Position numbers and translations under genes: made by a program
NCBI RefSeq assembly: GCF_007997295.1
Contig: NZ_VORY01000010.1
Location: 1 to 64,000, forward strand
Origin: Gillisia hiemivivida
GTDB taxonomy: Bacteria; Bacteroidota; Bacteroidia; Flavobacteriales; Flavobacteriaceae
Direction: 5' to 3'
Length of the DNA: 64,000 nt
Notes under the pieces: model-generated
Seen by the model: the letters and a program-made list of their open reading frames with translations, nothing else
Told to the model about the DNA's origin: nothing
Database searches by the model: none
Shown here: piece after piece, positions 24,215 to 34,717 of the stretch
How positions within the stretch are numbered: position 1 is the first letter of the stretch
How the letters are laid out: each line of letters starts with the position of its first letter

Positions 24215-25621
24215 TTACATTTCTTTGTTTCTCATTTCTTTGTCTTTATCTAAAGAAATTTCAACACGTCTGTTATCTTGTCTTCCAGCTGCAGTATTGT
24301 TAGTTGCAATTGGTCTTGCTTCACCGTAACCTTCAGAAGTTAATCTGTTAGCTGGGATTCCAGCAGAGATTAAAAATTCTCTTACAGAAGAAGCACGTTC
24401 TTTAGATAGTTTCAAGTTATACTCGTCACCACCTTGAGAATCTGTATGACCTCCAATGTGGAAAACAGTGTTTGGATATTCTTCCATGATATCTGCAATA
24501 GATTTTAAAGCAGCACCAGAATCTGGACGTATAGAAGCTTTAGCCAAATCAAACAATACAGTTTTAGAATATTCGTTCAATTCTGCAATAACAACTACAG
24601 TTGGTTCTGGACATCCATTATTAGCTACAGTTCCTGCAACTTCTGGACACTCATCATCCTTATCTAAAACACCATCGCCATCTTTATCTTCGAAAGGACA
24701 ACCGTTGTTTTCTTTAGGACCAGCTTCGTTAGGACATTCGTCTTCACTATCTTTTACACCATCACCATCAGCATCAGGACATCCATTCATTGCAGCAATT
24801 CCTGCAACAGTAGGACATTCATCTTTAGGATCAGCGATTCCGTCACCGTCAGTATCAGGACATCCGTCAAACTCAGCTAAACCAGCTTCGTTAGGACAAG
24901 CATCTTTACGATCTTCGATTCCATCACCGTCAGTATCAGGACATCCGTTGAATTCTGCTAAACCAGCAGTCTCAGGACATTCATCATCTTTGTCATAAAT
25001 TCCATCACCATCAGTATCTTTTCCTCCGAAGATTACTTTAATACCAGCAGCATGTTGGAAATGTGAATCTGCTTCATCTTTAAAAGCATGTTTGTAAGTA
25101 GATTGTACGTTTAAAGCGATATTATCTGAGAACCAGATATTAAAACCAGCCTTACCATTTAAAGTTCCGGCACCTTCAGAATCTAACCAGTTGTAACCAC
25201 CACCAACTCCAAGTTGTGGGTCAAACCATCCGTCGTTCAATAAAGCTCTAAGACTATAGTTAGCCATACCATCAACAGCGTAGTAAGATAAATCGTCCAC
25301 ACTTTGATCTCCGAAAGTATCTATTTGGTTAACAGAACCTGCAACCTCAACTACGAATCCACCACCTACGTATCTGGAAACAGAAAGTCTAGAAACAGAA
25401 GGAAGGATATTCCATTTTTCAGTTTCGAAGAATTTGTCTCCAAATTCTCCTCCAGCTACGCCGTTACCGACCATACCTGGGGTGTCGTCACCAGTACCAC
25501 CATAATTAACCGCATTTACGCCAATACCAATGGCCCATGGGTTGTTTGCGTCTTGTGCTTGCATTGAAGAGAAGCCCAAAACGAACATTGAAGCTAATAA
25601 AAATCTGCTAAGATGTTTCAT
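24215..25621 (-). CDS. OmpA family outer-membrane protein with thrombospondin type-3 repeats
   Basis: A 468-aa outer-membrane protein. The signal peptide ends at MQAQ near residue 23. A beta-barrel domain of about 170 residues follows (many alternating aromatic strands). Then come five calcium-binding thrombospondin type-3 repeats (DTDGDG...DECP) and a C-terminal OmpA peptidoglycan-binding domain (VLFDLAKASIRPDSGAAL; IGGHTDSQGGDEYNLKLS; RQDNRRVEI). It links the outer membrane to the cell wall. The start at 25621 gives the signal peptide at the N-terminus; the upstream in-frame ATG at 25657 would bury it and would lie at the -7 box. Strong promoter and terminator indicate an abundant monocistronic product. 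Confidence 0.92.
   Translation of the reverse strand: MKHLSRFLLASMFVLGFSSMQAQDANNPWAIGIGVNAVNYGGTGDDTPGMVGNGVAGGEFGDKFFETEKWNILPSVSRLSVSRYVGGGFVVEVAGSVNQIDTFGDQSVDDLSYYAVDGMANYSLRALLNDGWFDPQLGVGGGYNWLDSEGAGTLNGKAGFNIWFSDNIALNVQSTYKHAFKDEADSHFQHAAGIKVIFGGKDTDGDGIYDKDDECPETAGLAEFNGCPDTDGDGIEDRKDACPNEAGLAEFDGCPDTDGDGIADPKDECPTVAGIAAMNGCPDADGDGVKDSEDECPNEAGPKENNGCPFEDKDGDGVLDKDDECPEVAGTVANNGCPEPTVVVIAELNEYSKTVLFDLAKASIRPDSGAALKSIADIMEEYPNTVFHIGGHTDSQGGDEYNLKLSKERASSVREFLISAGIPANRLTSEGYGEARPIATNNTAAGRQDNRRVEISLDKDKEMRNKEM
24607..25020 (-). repeat. tandem 27-codon thrombospondin type-3 repeats inside ompA
   Basis: Five imperfect units with a period of about 81 nt encode D-x-D-G-D-G-x-x-D-xx-D-x-CP followed by an AxxNGCP linker. 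Each unit binds Ca2+ in this family. The periodicity creates a long spurious antisense frame on the plus strand. Confidence 0.85.
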
Positions 25622-25654
25622 ATTTGTTGATTTAGTTTTAAGTGTTAATTGAAG

Positions 25655-25685
25655 CAAAAGTATGTGCTAATTCGATATTAACAAA
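25655..25685 (-). promoter_or_regulatory. Bacteroidota sigma-A-type promoter of ompA
   Basis: On the minus strand a TTTG (-33 element) is followed after exactly 19 nt by TACTTTTG, matching the Bacteroidota consensus TTTG-N19-TAnnTTTG. The -7 box is 33 nt upstream of the chosen ATG. Confidence 0.75.
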
Positions 25686-25869
25686 GACAAAAATAATAAA
25701 GTTTTCTTAATTGACCTCTATATATACTGTATTTATAGGGTTTTTCTCTGTTTTAAACTATAAAATCAGCGTATATCATCTAATTTTTAGGCTATAAAAT
25801 TAACAATATAAGGCTTAAAAAATTAGATTAAATCAATGTTTTTAACAATTAAGTGATTGGGTTAGTCCT

Positions 25870-27063
25870 TTATATTACTTTTAATTCTTTTCCCACTTTT
25901 GTGAAAGCAGCAATGGCTTTGTCTAAATGTTCTCTTTCATGCGCAGCAGAAAGTTGAACTCGAATTCTTGCTTTATCTTTAGGGACTACTGGGAAAAAGA
26001 AGCCAATTACATAAATTCCTTCTTCTAGTAATTTATCTGCCATATCCTGAGATAATTTTGCATCGTATAACATTACTGGTACAATTGCAGAATCCCCATC
26101 TATAACATCAAAACCTGCAGCCTTCATTTTTTCTTTGAAGTACTTAGTATTATCCTCTAATTTATCTCTTAAACTTGTATCGTTTTTAAGCATATCGAAA
26201 ACCTTTATAGAGGCACCAACTATAGAAGGTGCTAAGGAATTCGAAAACAGATATGGTCTGGAACGTTGTCTCAAAAGGTCTATAATCTCTTTTTTACCAG
26301 TTGTATAACCTCCCATTGCACCTCCAAGGGCCTTACCAAAGGTTCCCGTAATAATATCTATTCTACCTAAAACACCTTTTTCTTCCATGGTTCCAATACC
26401 TGTCTTCCCAATAAATCCTGTTGCATGACACTCATCTACCATCACCATGGCATCATATTTATCGGCTAGATCACATATTTTATCTAAAGGAGCAACTAAA
26501 CCATCCATGGAGAAAACACCATCGGTCACGATCAATTTAAATCTAGTACCTTTTTCATTAGCGGCTTGGAGTTGTTTCTCCAGATCTTCCATATTGCCAT
26601 TCGCATAACGATATCTTGCAGCTTTACAAAGACGAACTCCATCAATAATAGAAGCATGATTTAAAGAATCTGATATAATTGCATCTTCTGCAGATAATAA
26701 AGGCTCAAAGATCCCACCATTGGCATCAAAACACGCAGCATACAAAATAGTGTCTTCCGTCCCGTAGAAATCGGCTACTTTCTGTTCCAGCTCTTTATGG
26801 ATATCTTGAGTTCCACAAATAAAACGAACGCTTGACATTCCAAATCCATGAGAATCCATAGTGTCTTTAGCTGCTTGGATTACATCTGGATGAGAAGACA
26901 GTCCTAAATAGTTGTTAGAACAAAAGTTAAGAACCTCTTGGCCTGTACTTATTTTTATAGCAGCTCCCTGGGGAGAATTAATTATGCGTTCTTTTTTATA
27001 AAGCCCGTTTTCTTTTATCTCTTTTATTTCAGCTTCTAAATGCTCTTTTATTGATCCGTACAT
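25870..27063 (-). CDS. kbl: glycine C-acetyltransferase (2-amino-3-ketobutyrate CoA ligase)
   Basis: PLP-dependent alpha-oxoamine synthase that cleaves 2-amino-3-ketobutyrate with CoA to glycine and acetyl-CoA, the second step of threonine catabolism. The PLP lysine is in [15 protein letters not shown]. Other family motifs are [23 protein letters not shown] and [14 protein letters not shown]. The start at 27063 ([16 protein letters not shown]) gives 397 aa, the usual length. A longer frame reaches into the upstream gene. No threonine dehydrogenase gene is adjacent. Located 31 nt downstream of the AddA-like gene. Confidence 0.92.
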   Translation of the reverse strand: MYGSIKEHLEAEIKEIKENGLYKKERIINSPQGAAIKISTGQEVLNFCSNNYLGLSSHPDVIQAAKDTMDSHGFGMSSVRFICGTQDIHKELEQKVADFYGTEDTILYAACFDANGGIFEPLLSAEDAIISDSLNHASIIDGVRLCKAARYRYANGNMEDLEKQLQAANEKGTRFKLIVTDGVFSMDGLVAPLDKICDLADKYDAMVMVDECHATGFIGKTGIGTMEEKGVLGRIDIITGTFGKALGGAMGGYTTGKKEIIDLLRQRSRPYLFSNSLAPSIVGASIKVFDMLKNDTSLRDKLEDNTKYFKEKMKAAGFDVIDGDSAIVPVMLYDAKLSQDMADKLLEEGIYVIGFFFPVVPKDKARIRVQLSAAHEREHLDKAIAAFTKVGKELKVI

Positions 27064-27094
27064 AATTTTAATTTTATTCAAAAATAAACATCTT

Positions 27095-30000
27095 TTAAAC
27101 AAATGTGAGCTTCACTTCTGTATTAATATATATCAGTATTTTTTTAAGGCAAGTATATCCCATTTCGGATAAGATGTTTTCATATTGTTCCATTTGAAGC
27201 TGATGCGACTTTTGGAAAGCTCCTGTTTTGTAATCTATAATAGTAACAAAGTTGTCATTTATGTTCAATCTATCAGGACGCAAAACCTCCCCATTAGGGC
27301 TTAAAATATTCTTTTCTTTAACTACTAAAGCATCCGAAGTATAATATTCTGATAGTTCTGGATGAAGAATAACTTCTGAAATTAATTTCTCCAATTCCTG
27401 AAGTTCGCTTTCAGATAAATTTTCATCCTGAGTAAATTTTTTGATCGCTGAAGACATATCCTCTAAAGTATCTATTTCTGAAAAGATATCATGATACAAA
27501 TCCCCTTTTATAATCGCTTTTTCCTGAAGGGAATCCCATAGCAAACCAGATTTAGTCATTATTTGTACGGCATTATTTTGCGTTGATGATGAGAAAAAAT
27601 GATTGTTTTTAAGGTTAGTAGGAGTTTCTGAAATTTTATAGTTTTCTATCCTTTTCAATCCAAACTCGAAAGTTTCCTGGTCATCATTCCATACACCCTT
27701 GTCTTTTAAATATCCAATGAGCAAACCAGATACTTTATTTTCATTTATCTCTCCTTTAGAGCTAATGTCTAAATTAGAAATTATATAAAGTTGTTGGGAT
27801 GCTCTGGTAAATGCCACATATAGAATATTGATGCTGTCAAACTCTGTTTTATCCAAAAGCTCTTGATAAGCGTTCGCTTCTGTTTCTCCCCAATCCAACA
27901 TTCCTTTTGAAGCTTTTAAATATCCAATAGGGATATCGTTTAAACCTTCAGGTAAAGGCAACCAGATAGATTCTCGCGAGATATCCTGTAATGCAGAATT
28001 GGCAAAAGGGTAGATCACTATTGGGAATTCTAGGCCTTTAGATTTATGAATGGTCATTATCTGGACCGCGTCATTAGACTTTGGGGCGAGGATGCTTAGT
28101 TTTTCTCTTTTTTGATTCCAGAGTTCTAAAAATTCTGATACACCAATGTTTTTATTATTTAAGGAATCAAAAACAAAATCTAAATAGAACTGGAGATAGG
28201 CGTCGGAATCTTTAATTAAAAAAAATGCTCTTATAATATATTCGGCAGCTTCATATATAGATAATATCTGAATTTTTTTAATGTCAAAATAAATATCATA
28301 ATCTGTTAACCAATCAAAAAATTCCTGATGTTCCTTTTCTAAATTTTCAAGGATCAATCTATGCGCATCTTTAATCTCTAATTTCTGAACCAGATAATTA
28401 AGCAACTCCCATTTTATATTTTTATCGTGAGGATTTAATGAAGAAGTAAATAGATTATTTATAAAACGAACTTCTGGAGAATTAGACACCAACAGAGATT
28501 CTGACGAAACTATAGATACACCTTGCTCATTTAAATAGTTGGCGATGGCAAAACTTTCCTTTCTCGTCCTTGTTAAAATACAAATATCACTTCTGGAGAC
28601 ACCTTGCTTATCTAGATCTTTAATTATTTCTAAAGACTTTATAGGGTGCAATTCTAATTCTTCCTCCTTCTTCTTAGCTTCCAAAAAAGAAACATTCACA
28701 TAGCCACCTACTTGCCTGATGGGTTCTTGAGCACTTCCCATAAAAAGAGTTTTATAGGTGTTGCTTTCAAACTTATTAGAAATATACTGGAAGAAGGAAT
28801 TATTAAATTCTACTACTTCTTTAGCGCTTCTATAATTAGAAGGAAGATCTATTACTTGTTTTTCTACTTGGAATGGATTTTCAGCCATACAGAGATCAAT
28901 GAACTGTTCTGCTTTCCCTCCTCTAAATCTATAAATTGACTGTTTTGCATCTCCAACCAAGGTTATATTTGCAGCTGGCTCAGTCTCAGATTGGATGGTA
29001 TTAAGATTGTGATCTGCTAAAGGGATTATATTGGTCCACTGCATTTCTGAAGTGTCCTGAAACTCGTCTATAAAGTAATTCTTGTAGCGTTCTCCAAGTC
29101 GCTCATATATAAAAGGCACAGGTTGATTGTTTATCTCTTTGGCGATGGTAGGATTAAAATCGGAGATCAAAACAAGGGAGCGTTCTTTCTTGATCTTATC
29201 GATCTCATTGGAAATTTCACTTAACAGAGAAAGCGGAATGATACTTTTATCAATAGCTTTTAAATAGTCCCGTTTAAGAATAGCTCTTTTAGATCTATTA
29301 AAAAGTTCTGCAATTTCAGATTGATGTTGATCTAAAACAGCTTTCTTATCATCACTTAATCTTTGAGGGTAAAGAGGAGAATCTTCAAGTTTGTCTTGCC
29401 ATTTAGCTCCAAATAATTTTATAAAATTCTGCTTTTTTATTTTTGTAAAATACTTAAACAAATAACCTCCATTAAAATCTTTTTCGCTGAGATCAAAATT
29501 CGTTACAAGCTCAAAAAAAGATTTAGCATATCCTGTGATATCTTCTTCAATTAAAATGATTCCCAATTTCATTTTTTCAGAAAAATCGGCGAAATCTTGA
29601 AGACTCTTCCCTTTTAGTTGTTGCACGTAATGCTGCTGACTTTCACGGATGAGTAATTTTGAGAAAGAGAATAGATCCCTACTAATATCCCAACTCTTGT
29701 CATCATCGGTTTTATCTAATGTAAACTTCAAGAGAACTTTAGTGAGTTCTTTTTCTTCTCCGGCCCTATTTATAACTCGGTCTACTGCCTCTTGCAGAAT
29801 TAGATCTAAATTAAGTTCCACTTCAAAATTCACTGGAATTCCAAGATCCTTGGCAAAAGTCCTTATTATTTTATGCGTGAACCTATCTATCGTGGAAATA
29901 TCGAAAGCAGCGTAATTATGAAGAATATTCTTCAGGATCCTTTTTGATCGTTGCTGGATTTCTTCCTTAGTCAAATTGGTCTCTTTCATTAGAAGTGTCA

Positions 30001-30235
30001 AAAGAGATTCGCTATTAGCGGGAGTTTCCTGCTTTGCTAAAGAACTTAATCCAACAATAAGCCTAGATTTCATTTCACCAACAGCTTTGTTGGTAAAAGT
30101 GATTGCGAGAATATTTTTATAAGCATCATCTCTACTGCTATTTAAAAGTAATACTAGATAATCTTTTACAAGCGTAAAAGTTTTGCCAGAGCCGGCAGAA
30201 GCGTTATAAATAGTAAAGGTGTTTGGATTGATCAA
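27095..30235 (-). CDS. AddA-like UvrD-family helicase/nuclease
   Basis: A 1046-aa ATP-dependent helicase with a C-terminal nuclease, the AddA/RecB type used in resection of double-strand breaks. Walker A is ASAGSGKT at residues 12-19. Further superfamily-1 motifs are [41 protein letters not shown] and [12 protein letters not shown]. The PD-(D/E)XK motif is near the C-terminus ([27 protein letters not shown]). It is separated from its presumed partner, the AddB-like gene at 21.4-24.1 kb, by ompA and kbl. Confidence 0.9.
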   Translation of the reverse strand: MINPNTFTIYNASAGSGKTFTLVKDYLVLLLNSSRDDAYKNILAITFTNKAVGEMKSRLIVGLSSLAKQETPANSESLLTLLMKETNLTKEEIQQRSKRILKNILHNYAAFDISTIDRFTHKIIRTFAKDLGIPVNFEVELNLDLILQEAVDRVINRAGEEKELTKVLLKFTLDKTDDDKSWDISRDLFSFSKLLIRESQQHYVQQLKGKSLQDFADFSEKMKLGIILIEEDITGYAKSFFELVTNFDLSEKDFNGGYLFKYFTKIKKQNFIKLFGAKWQDKLEDSPLYPQRLSDDKKAVLDQHQSEIAELFNRSKRAILKRDYLKAIDKSIIPLSLLSEISNEIDKIKKERSLVLISDFNPTIAKEINNQPVPFIYERLGERYKNYFIDEFQDTSEMQWTNIIPLADHNLNTIQSETEPAANITLVGDAKQSIYRFRGGKAEQFIDLCMAENPFQVEKQVIDLPSNYRSAKEVVEFNNSFFQYISNKFESNTYKTLFMGSAQEPIRQVGGYVNVSFLEAKKKEEELELHPIKSLEIIKDLDKQGVSRSDICILTRTRKESFAIANYLNEQGVSIVSSESLLVSNSPEVRFINNLFTSSLNPHDKNIKWELLNYLVQKLEIKDAHRLILENLEKEHQEFFDWLTDYDIYFDIKKIQILSIYEAAEYIIRAFFLIKDSDAYLQFYLDFVFDSLNNKNIGVSEFLELWNQKREKLSILAPKSNDAVQIMTIHKSKGLEFPIVIYPFANSALQDISRESIWLPLPEGLNDIPIGYLKASKGMLDWGETEANAYQELLDKTEFDSINILYVAFTRASQQLYIISNLDISSKGEINENKVSGLLIGYLKDKGVWNDDQETFEFGLKRIENYKISETPTNLKNNHFFSSSTQNNAVQIMTKSGLLWDSLQEKAIIKGDLYHDIFSEIDTLEDMSSAIKKFTQDENLSESELQELEKLISEVILHPELSEYYTSDALVVKEKNILSPNGEVLRPDRLNINDNFVTIIDYKTGAFQKSHQLQMEQYENILSEMGYTCLKKILIYINTEVKLTFV

Positions 30236-30363
30236 CTAAATGAAGTTTTATGATAGTTAGCGAGTCTAAATTTAAAGGAATATGGTAATAAATCCTTCTA
30301 ATTAAAACACAATCTTTAAGTATTTTATAACACAAAAACATTTAGATTAAATTCCTTAATGCT

Positions 30364-30371
30364 TAAATTTG
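30364..30371 (+). promoter_or_regulatory. possible -7 box of the superoxide dismutase gene
   Basis: TAAATTTG matches the Bacteroidota TAnnTTTG element, 38 nt upstream of the ATG. No convincing TTTG is seen at the -33 spacing, so the assignment is weak. Confidence 0.35.
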
Positions 30372-30409
30372 AAACAATTGAATAAATATTAACTAAAAAA
30401 CATATAATT

Positions 30410-31024
30410 ATGGCTTTTGAATTACCAAAGTTGAACTATGCCTTTGATGCATTAGAACCACATATAGATGCCAAAACAATGGAGATTCATCATGATAAGC
30501 ATCATGCGGGATATACAAGCAAGCTAAATGACGCTATTAAGGGAACAGATAATGAAGGCAAAACGATAGAGAATATCCTTGAGAACCTAGACATGAAGAA
30601 TAAAGCTGTTAGAAATAACGGTGGTGGTTTTTATAACCATAGATTATTCTGGGAAGTTATGTCACCAGACGGAGGCGGTAAACCCGAAGGAGAACTTGCA
30701 AAAGCTATAGACGCTGCATTTGGTTCTTTTGATGCTTTTAAAGATGAGTTTTCTAAAGCCGGAGCTACACAATTTGGATCTGGATGGGCATGGTTATGTG
30801 TTCACAAAGGAGGAAAGGTAGAAGTTTGTTCTACTCCAAACCAAGATAACCCTTTAATGCCAGAAATAGGATGTGGTGGGATGCCAATCTTAGGGATGGA
30901 TGTTTGGGAACATGCTTATTATTTAAAATATCAGAACAAACGTCCAGACTATATTAACGCATTTTTCAATGTGATTAACTGGAAAGAAGTTTCTGCAAGA
31001 TATGCTCAGGAAAAAGAGAAATAG
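30410..31024 (+). CDS. superoxide dismutase (Fe/Mn type)
   Basis: Dismutates superoxide to peroxide and oxygen. A 204-aa protein with the four metal ligands His27 (EIHHDKHH), His77 (YNHRLFW), Asp164 and His168 ([10 protein letters not shown]). The core [13 protein letters not shown] is typical. No signal peptide, so it should be cytoplasmic. Whether it uses iron, manganese or both cannot be decided with certainty from these motifs. Monocistronic, with two hairpins downstream. Confidence 0.93.
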   Translation: MAFELPKLNYAFDALEPHIDAKTMEIHHDKHHAGYTSKLNDAIKGTDNEGKTIENILENLDMKNKAVRNNGGGFYNHRLFWEVMSPDGGGKPEGELAKAIDAAFGSFDAFKDEFSKAGATQFGSGWAWLCVHKGGKVEVCSTPNQDNPLMPEIGCGGMPILGMDVWEHAYYLKYQNKRPDYINAFFNVINWKEVSARYAQEKEK

Positions 31025-31044
31025 ATCTTAATATATAAGAATTA

Positions 31045-31073
31045 AAAGGGCCGAGGAAACTCGGCTTTTTTTT
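31045..31073 (+). terminator. rho-independent terminator of the superoxide dismutase gene
   Basis: AGCCGAG-type stem (GGCCGAG, GAAA tetraloop, CTCGGCT) followed by TTTTTTT on the plus strand, about 20 nt after the stop. Confidence 0.85.
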
Positions 31074-31088
31074 GTTCACTATTGCGCA

Positions 31089-31120
31089 TAAAAAAAGGTG
31101 GATGAGATCCACCTTTTTTT
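31089..31120. terminator. bidirectional terminator between sod and purF
   Basis: A 13-bp stem (AAAAAAAGGTGGAT, loop GAG, ATCCACCTTTTTTT) has T-runs on both strands. It lies between the convergent superoxide dismutase gene and purF and can serve both. Confidence 0.8.
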
Positions 31121-31259
31121 GCCCCAAATCTACCATGAACTTAACCTACTTATGCTATGGCTTTGCTAATATATGTAATTAATACAGCCACACAAACACT
31201 TTTAGATGAACAACCCAGATATTAGTTAAACGGTAAATTATTCGCTAAAACATAAGAAC

Positions 31260-33158
31260 TTAGTAAGCTCTTCCTTCATTTCCTTCATAAAAGTTTATAA
31301 ATGCTCTATTTACTACACGATTTCCTCCAAAAGTAGGATAGTTTCCAGTAAAATACCAGTCTCCTAAATGGTCAGGACAGGCTTTATGAAGATTCTCTAC
31401 AGTTTGATAAATGATCTTTACTTTAGTTTTTACTTCTGGTTCGCTTAGCAATTCTGCAATCTTATCAGAGATCTCTTGGTCTGTAAACGGTTCGTAAATT
31501 TCTTTTACAAAATTCTTCACATCCTTGTCTTCCAGATGCTCCTGTAATTTGCACTTATTATAAACCTCTTCTATAAGATCATATTTACCGGCATCTTTTA
31601 AAAGTTCAAGTGCTGCTCTAAAAGCCACTAAACCTTCAAGCCTCGCCATATCTATCCCATAACAATCTGGATATCTTATTTGTGGAGCAGATGAAACCAC
31701 AACTAATTGCTTCGGATTTAATCTATCCATCATTTTAATGATACTCTTCTTGAGGGTTGTTCCCCTAACAATACTATCATCTATGATCACCAAATTGTCT
31801 TCGGGTTTTACCACTCCATAAGTAACATCGTAAACATGTGCTACCAGATCGTCCCTACTACTGTCTTCAGTAATAAACGTTCGAAGTTTCACATCTTTAA
31901 TAGCAACCTTTTCAGTTCTTAGCTTGTGTGCCAAGATTTCTTTAAGCCTTTCATCTGTAAGAGTATCTTTTTCAGAAAGAATGGCTTCATTTTTTTGCTT
32001 GTTCAATTCATCCTGCGCTGCTTCCACCATTCCTAAGAAAGAGGTTTCTGCCGTGTTTGGAATAAAAGAGAAAACGGTGTTAATAGTGTCGTGATCTATA
32101 GAGTTTAATACCTCTGGCATTAAAAGACGACCAAGCATTTTACGCTCCTTATAAATTTCTGCATCACTACCTCTAGAAAAATAGATTCGCTCGAAGGAGC
32201 ATGCTTTTCTCTCTAATGGCTCTAAAATTTGTTTAATGGATACTTCTCCATCCAGCTTAGTGATAATTGCATGCCCGGGTTCTAATTCTTTTACATCTTC
32301 AAACTTCACATTGAAAACTGTTTGAATTACAGGTCTTTCTGAAGCAACTACTACAATTTCATCATCTTGATAATAATATGCTGGTCTAATTCCTGAAGGA
32401 TCTCTTAGCACAAATGAATCTCCATGGCCTAATAATCCGGCCATTGCATAGCCACCATCCCAGTCTTTTGCAGACTTCCGTAAGATCTTTGCAACATTAA
32501 GCCTATCTGCAATTAATGGAGATGCCTCTACTTTTGTATAGCCTTCTTTCTTTAATTTCTTATATAATTTACGAACTTCATCATCTAAAAAGTGCCCAAT
32601 CTTCTCCAACACCGTTACAGTATCTGCACGTTCTTTAGGGTGTTGGCCAAGTTCTACCAGCTTATCAAAAAGCTTGGAGACATTGGTCATATTGAAATTC
32701 CCGGCGACAATAAGGTTACGGTGCATCCAGTTGTTCTGGCGAAGAAAAGGATGAACGCTCTCAATACTGTTCTTACCAAAAGTTCCGTAGCGTACGTGTC
32801 CTAGATAAAGTTCTCCTATGTATGGAATATTTTTTTTCTGAAGGGCTACATCATTAACATATTCAGGGTGCTCAATTAATTCTGTATTAATACGTTCGTT
32901 TATCTGTGCAAATATATCCTGAATAGGTTGAGAAGCATTAGATCGTAATCTACTAATGTACCTATCTCCAGGATCTGTATTCAATTTAATACTAGCAAAG
33001 CCCGCTCCGTCTTGTCCACGGTTATGCTGCTTCTCCATCATTAAATACATTTTGTTTACTCCGTAAAATGCACTCCCATATTTTTCTTTGTAGAATTCTA
33101 AGGGTTTCAATAGTCGGATCTGTGCAATCCCACACTCATGTTTTAATGCGTCACTCAT
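31260..33158 (-). CDS. purF: amidophosphoribosyltransferase (PurF)
   Basis: First committed step of purine synthesis: PRPP plus glutamine to phosphoribosylamine. The N-terminal class II glutaminase domain has its nucleophile at Cys9 (HECGIAQI), which requires removal of the first eight residues. RGQDGAGFAS and GHVRYGTFG follow. The C-terminal phosphoribosyltransferase domain has the PRPP loop VIIDDSIVRGTTLKKSI. At 632 aa it is longer than the classical ~500-aa enzymes, mainly from inserted helical segments (for example around residues 370-410), which is common in this phylum. Confidence 0.9.
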   Translation of the reverse strand: MSDALKHECGIAQIRLLKPLEFYKEKYGSAFYGVNKMYLMMEKQHNRGQDGAGFASIKLNTDPGDRYISRLRSNASQPIQDIFAQINERINTELIEHPEYVNDVALQKKNIPYIGELYLGHVRYGTFGKNSIESVHPFLRQNNWMHRNLIVAGNFNMTNVSKLFDKLVELGQHPKERADTVTVLEKIGHFLDDEVRKLYKKLKKEGYTKVEASPLIADRLNVAKILRKSAKDWDGGYAMAGLLGHGDSFVLRDPSGIRPAYYYQDDEIVVVASERPVIQTVFNVKFEDVKELEPGHAIITKLDGEVSIKQILEPLERKACSFERIYFSRGSDAEIYKERKMLGRLLMPEVLNSIDHDTINTVFSFIPNTAETSFLGMVEAAQDELNKQKNEAILSEKDTLTDERLKEILAHKLRTEKVAIKDVKLRTFITEDSSRDDLVAHVYDVTYGVVKPEDNLVIIDDSIVRGTTLKKSIIKMMDRLNPKQLVVVSSAPQIRYPDCYGIDMARLEGLVAFRAALELLKDAGKYDLIEEVYNKCKLQEHLEDKDVKNFVKEIYEPFTDQEISDKIAELLSEPEVKTKVKIIYQTVENLHKACPDHLGDWYFTGNYPTFGGNRVVNRAFINFYEGNEGRAY

Positions 33159-33203
33159 AATAAATACCTTTCCTCAATAGGGTTGAAAAATAATTTTAGT
33201 CAC

Positions 33204-33233
33204 AAAAAAAACCCTGAAATTACAGGGTTTTTG
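33204..33233 (-). terminator. terminator hairpin overlapping the pfkB-family stop codon
   Basis: On the minus strand AACCCTG, a short loop and CAGGGTT are followed by TTTTTTTG. The stop codon of the PfkB-family kinase (33220-33222) lies in the loop, so the 5' arm is coding sequence. It separates that gene from purF. Confidence 0.75.
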
Positions 33234-34158
33234 TAGGCGTTAATTCTATATCGAATTGTGTTAAGCTCTGAAACTCTTGAAGGCGTGATTCTAAATCAGA
33301 ATGTTTTAGATTCTCCATTCTTTCAGTTCCAAATTTCTCTACACAAAAGGAAGCTAAACTTGATCCATAGATCACAGCATTCTTCATGTTTTCAAAAGAA
33401 ATATCTTCAGATTGTGCTAAATAACCTGTAAAGCCACCAGCAAAGGTATCTCCTGCTCCAGTTGGATCAAAAACTTCTTCTAATGGTAATGCGGGTGCGA
33501 AAAAGATCTGGTCTTTATGAAACAATAATGCTCCATGCTCTCCTTTCTTGATCACTACATATTTAGGGCCCATTTTTTCGATCTTTCTAGCTGCTCTAAC
33601 CAAAGAGTGCTCTTCAGTCAATTGGCGAGCTTCTTCATCGTTAATAGTTATTACATCTACTTTAGCGATCACTTTTTTGAGATCTTCTAGTGCGTTATCC
33701 ATCCAAAAGTTCATTGTATCTAATACAACTAGCTTTGGGTTGTTAACTTGTTCTAAAACACTCAATTGAACTAAAGGATGAAGGTTCCCCAACATCACAA
33801 TTTCTGAATCTTTAAAATCTTTAGGAACAACAGGTTTAAAATCGGCTAACACATTTAATTGCGTATCTAAAGTGTCTCTGGTATTTAAATCATTGTGGTA
33901 TTTTCCTCTCCAAAAGAAAGTTTTTCCTCCCTTTACTACCTCAATTCCTTGGATGTCTATTTCTTTACTGGTTAGAAGATCCATATGTTCCTGTGGGAAA
34001 TCTTCTCCTACTACAGAAACTATAGCGCTTTTAACGTTGAATTGGGAAGCAGATAAACCAATATATGTGGCAGCACCACCTAATATTTTATCGGTTTTTC
34101 CAAATGGGGTTTCAATTGCATCGAAGGCTACTGTGCCTACTATCAATAATTTACTCAT
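33220..34158 (-). CDS. PfkB family carbohydrate/nucleoside kinase
   Basis: A 312-aa cytoplasmic ribokinase-fold kinase. The N-terminal substrate-binding signature is GGAATYIGLSAS. The C-terminal ATP/anion-hole signature DPTGAGDTFAGGF includes the catalytic Asp in GAGD. The substrate cannot be read; ribokinase, adenosine kinase and fructokinase relatives all share these motifs. It lies in a stretch of purine genes (purF downstream, purN upstream), so a nucleoside or ribose substrate is a reasonable guess only. Confidence 0.87.
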   Translation of the reverse strand: MSKLLIVGTVAFDAIETPFGKTDKILGGAATYIGLSASQFNVKSAIVSVVGEDFPQEHMDLLTSKEIDIQGIEVVKGGKTFFWRGKYHNDLNTRDTLDTQLNVLADFKPVVPKDFKDSEIVMLGNLHPLVQLSVLEQVNNPKLVVLDTMNFWMDNALEDLKKVIAKVDVITINDEEARQLTEEHSLVRAARKIEKMGPKYVVIKKGEHGALLFHKDQIFFAPALPLEEVFDPTGAGDTFAGGFTGYLAQSEDISFENMKNAVIYGSSLASFCVEKFGTERMENLKHSDLESRLQEFQSLTQFDIELTPTKTL

Positions 34159-34252
34159 AATTACGTTTCAAAAATGTGCTGCAAATATACGGTTTGTTTT
34201 TCAAGACACTTAGCAATTTTGAAAATTATGGGATCAATTTTTACAGGAGGAT

Positions 34253-34717
34253 CTATTCAGCAAAACCCTCGTCTATAAGAAGACGTTTTTCTTTAGATGC
34301 TGCCACCGCGAGCGTATCGCAGCGTTCATTTTGAACATGGTTATTGTGGCCTCTAATCCACTGAAAATCTACTTTGTGCTTTCTGTATTCTACAAGAAAA
34401 TCTTTCCAGAGATCTGTATTCTTCCTGTCTTTAAATTTTTTCTTCTCCCAACCAAATACCCAGCCTTTTTTTACAGAATCTACCACATATTTAGAATCTG
34501 TAAATACCAGAATAGGTACTCCGGGTTTTTTGAGCTTTTTTAAGGCGTCGATAACAGCCAGCAATTCCATTCTATTATTGGTAGTGTGCTTAAAACCTTT
34601 AGAAAATTCTTTTTTATAAGGTTTGCCTACCCATTCCATTACAATTCCGTAACCACCAGGACCGGGATTGCCACGTGCGGCACCGTCCGTATAAATATGA
34701 ACTTCAGGATTAATCAA
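34253..34717 (-). CDS. rnhA: ribonuclease HI
   Basis: Degrades the RNA strand of RNA-DNA hybrids. The 154-aa protein has the carboxylate set of RNase HI: Asp in IYTDGAARGNPGPGGYG, Glu in NNRMELLAV, Asp in FTDSKYVVDSV and a C-terminal Asp in NERCDTLA, with the His-containing loop RGHNNHVQN. No hybrid-binding domain is added. Its start overlaps the 3' end of purN by 8 nt, so the two are translationally coupled. Confidence 0.94.
   Translation of the reverse strand: MINPEVHIYTDGAARGNPGPGGYGIVMEWVGKPYKKEFSKGFKHTTNNRMELLAVIDALKKLKKPGVPILVFTDSKYVVDSVKKGWVFGWEKKKFKDRKNTDLWKDFLVEYRKHKVDFQWIRGHNNHVQNERCDTLAVAASKEKRLLIDEGFAE

Noticed and set aside
24456-24998. Open frame of 180 codons on the plus strand inside ompA
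   Set aside because: It is antisense to the thrombospondin type-3 repeats; the 81-nt periodicity keeps stops out and gives a Ser/Pro-rich peptide with no family resemblance.
24607-25020. Tandem repeats considered as a CRISPR array
   Set aside because: Units are coding, about 81 nt, imperfect and lack repeat-spacer structure; they are thrombospondin type-3 repeats. No CRISPR array was seen in the window.
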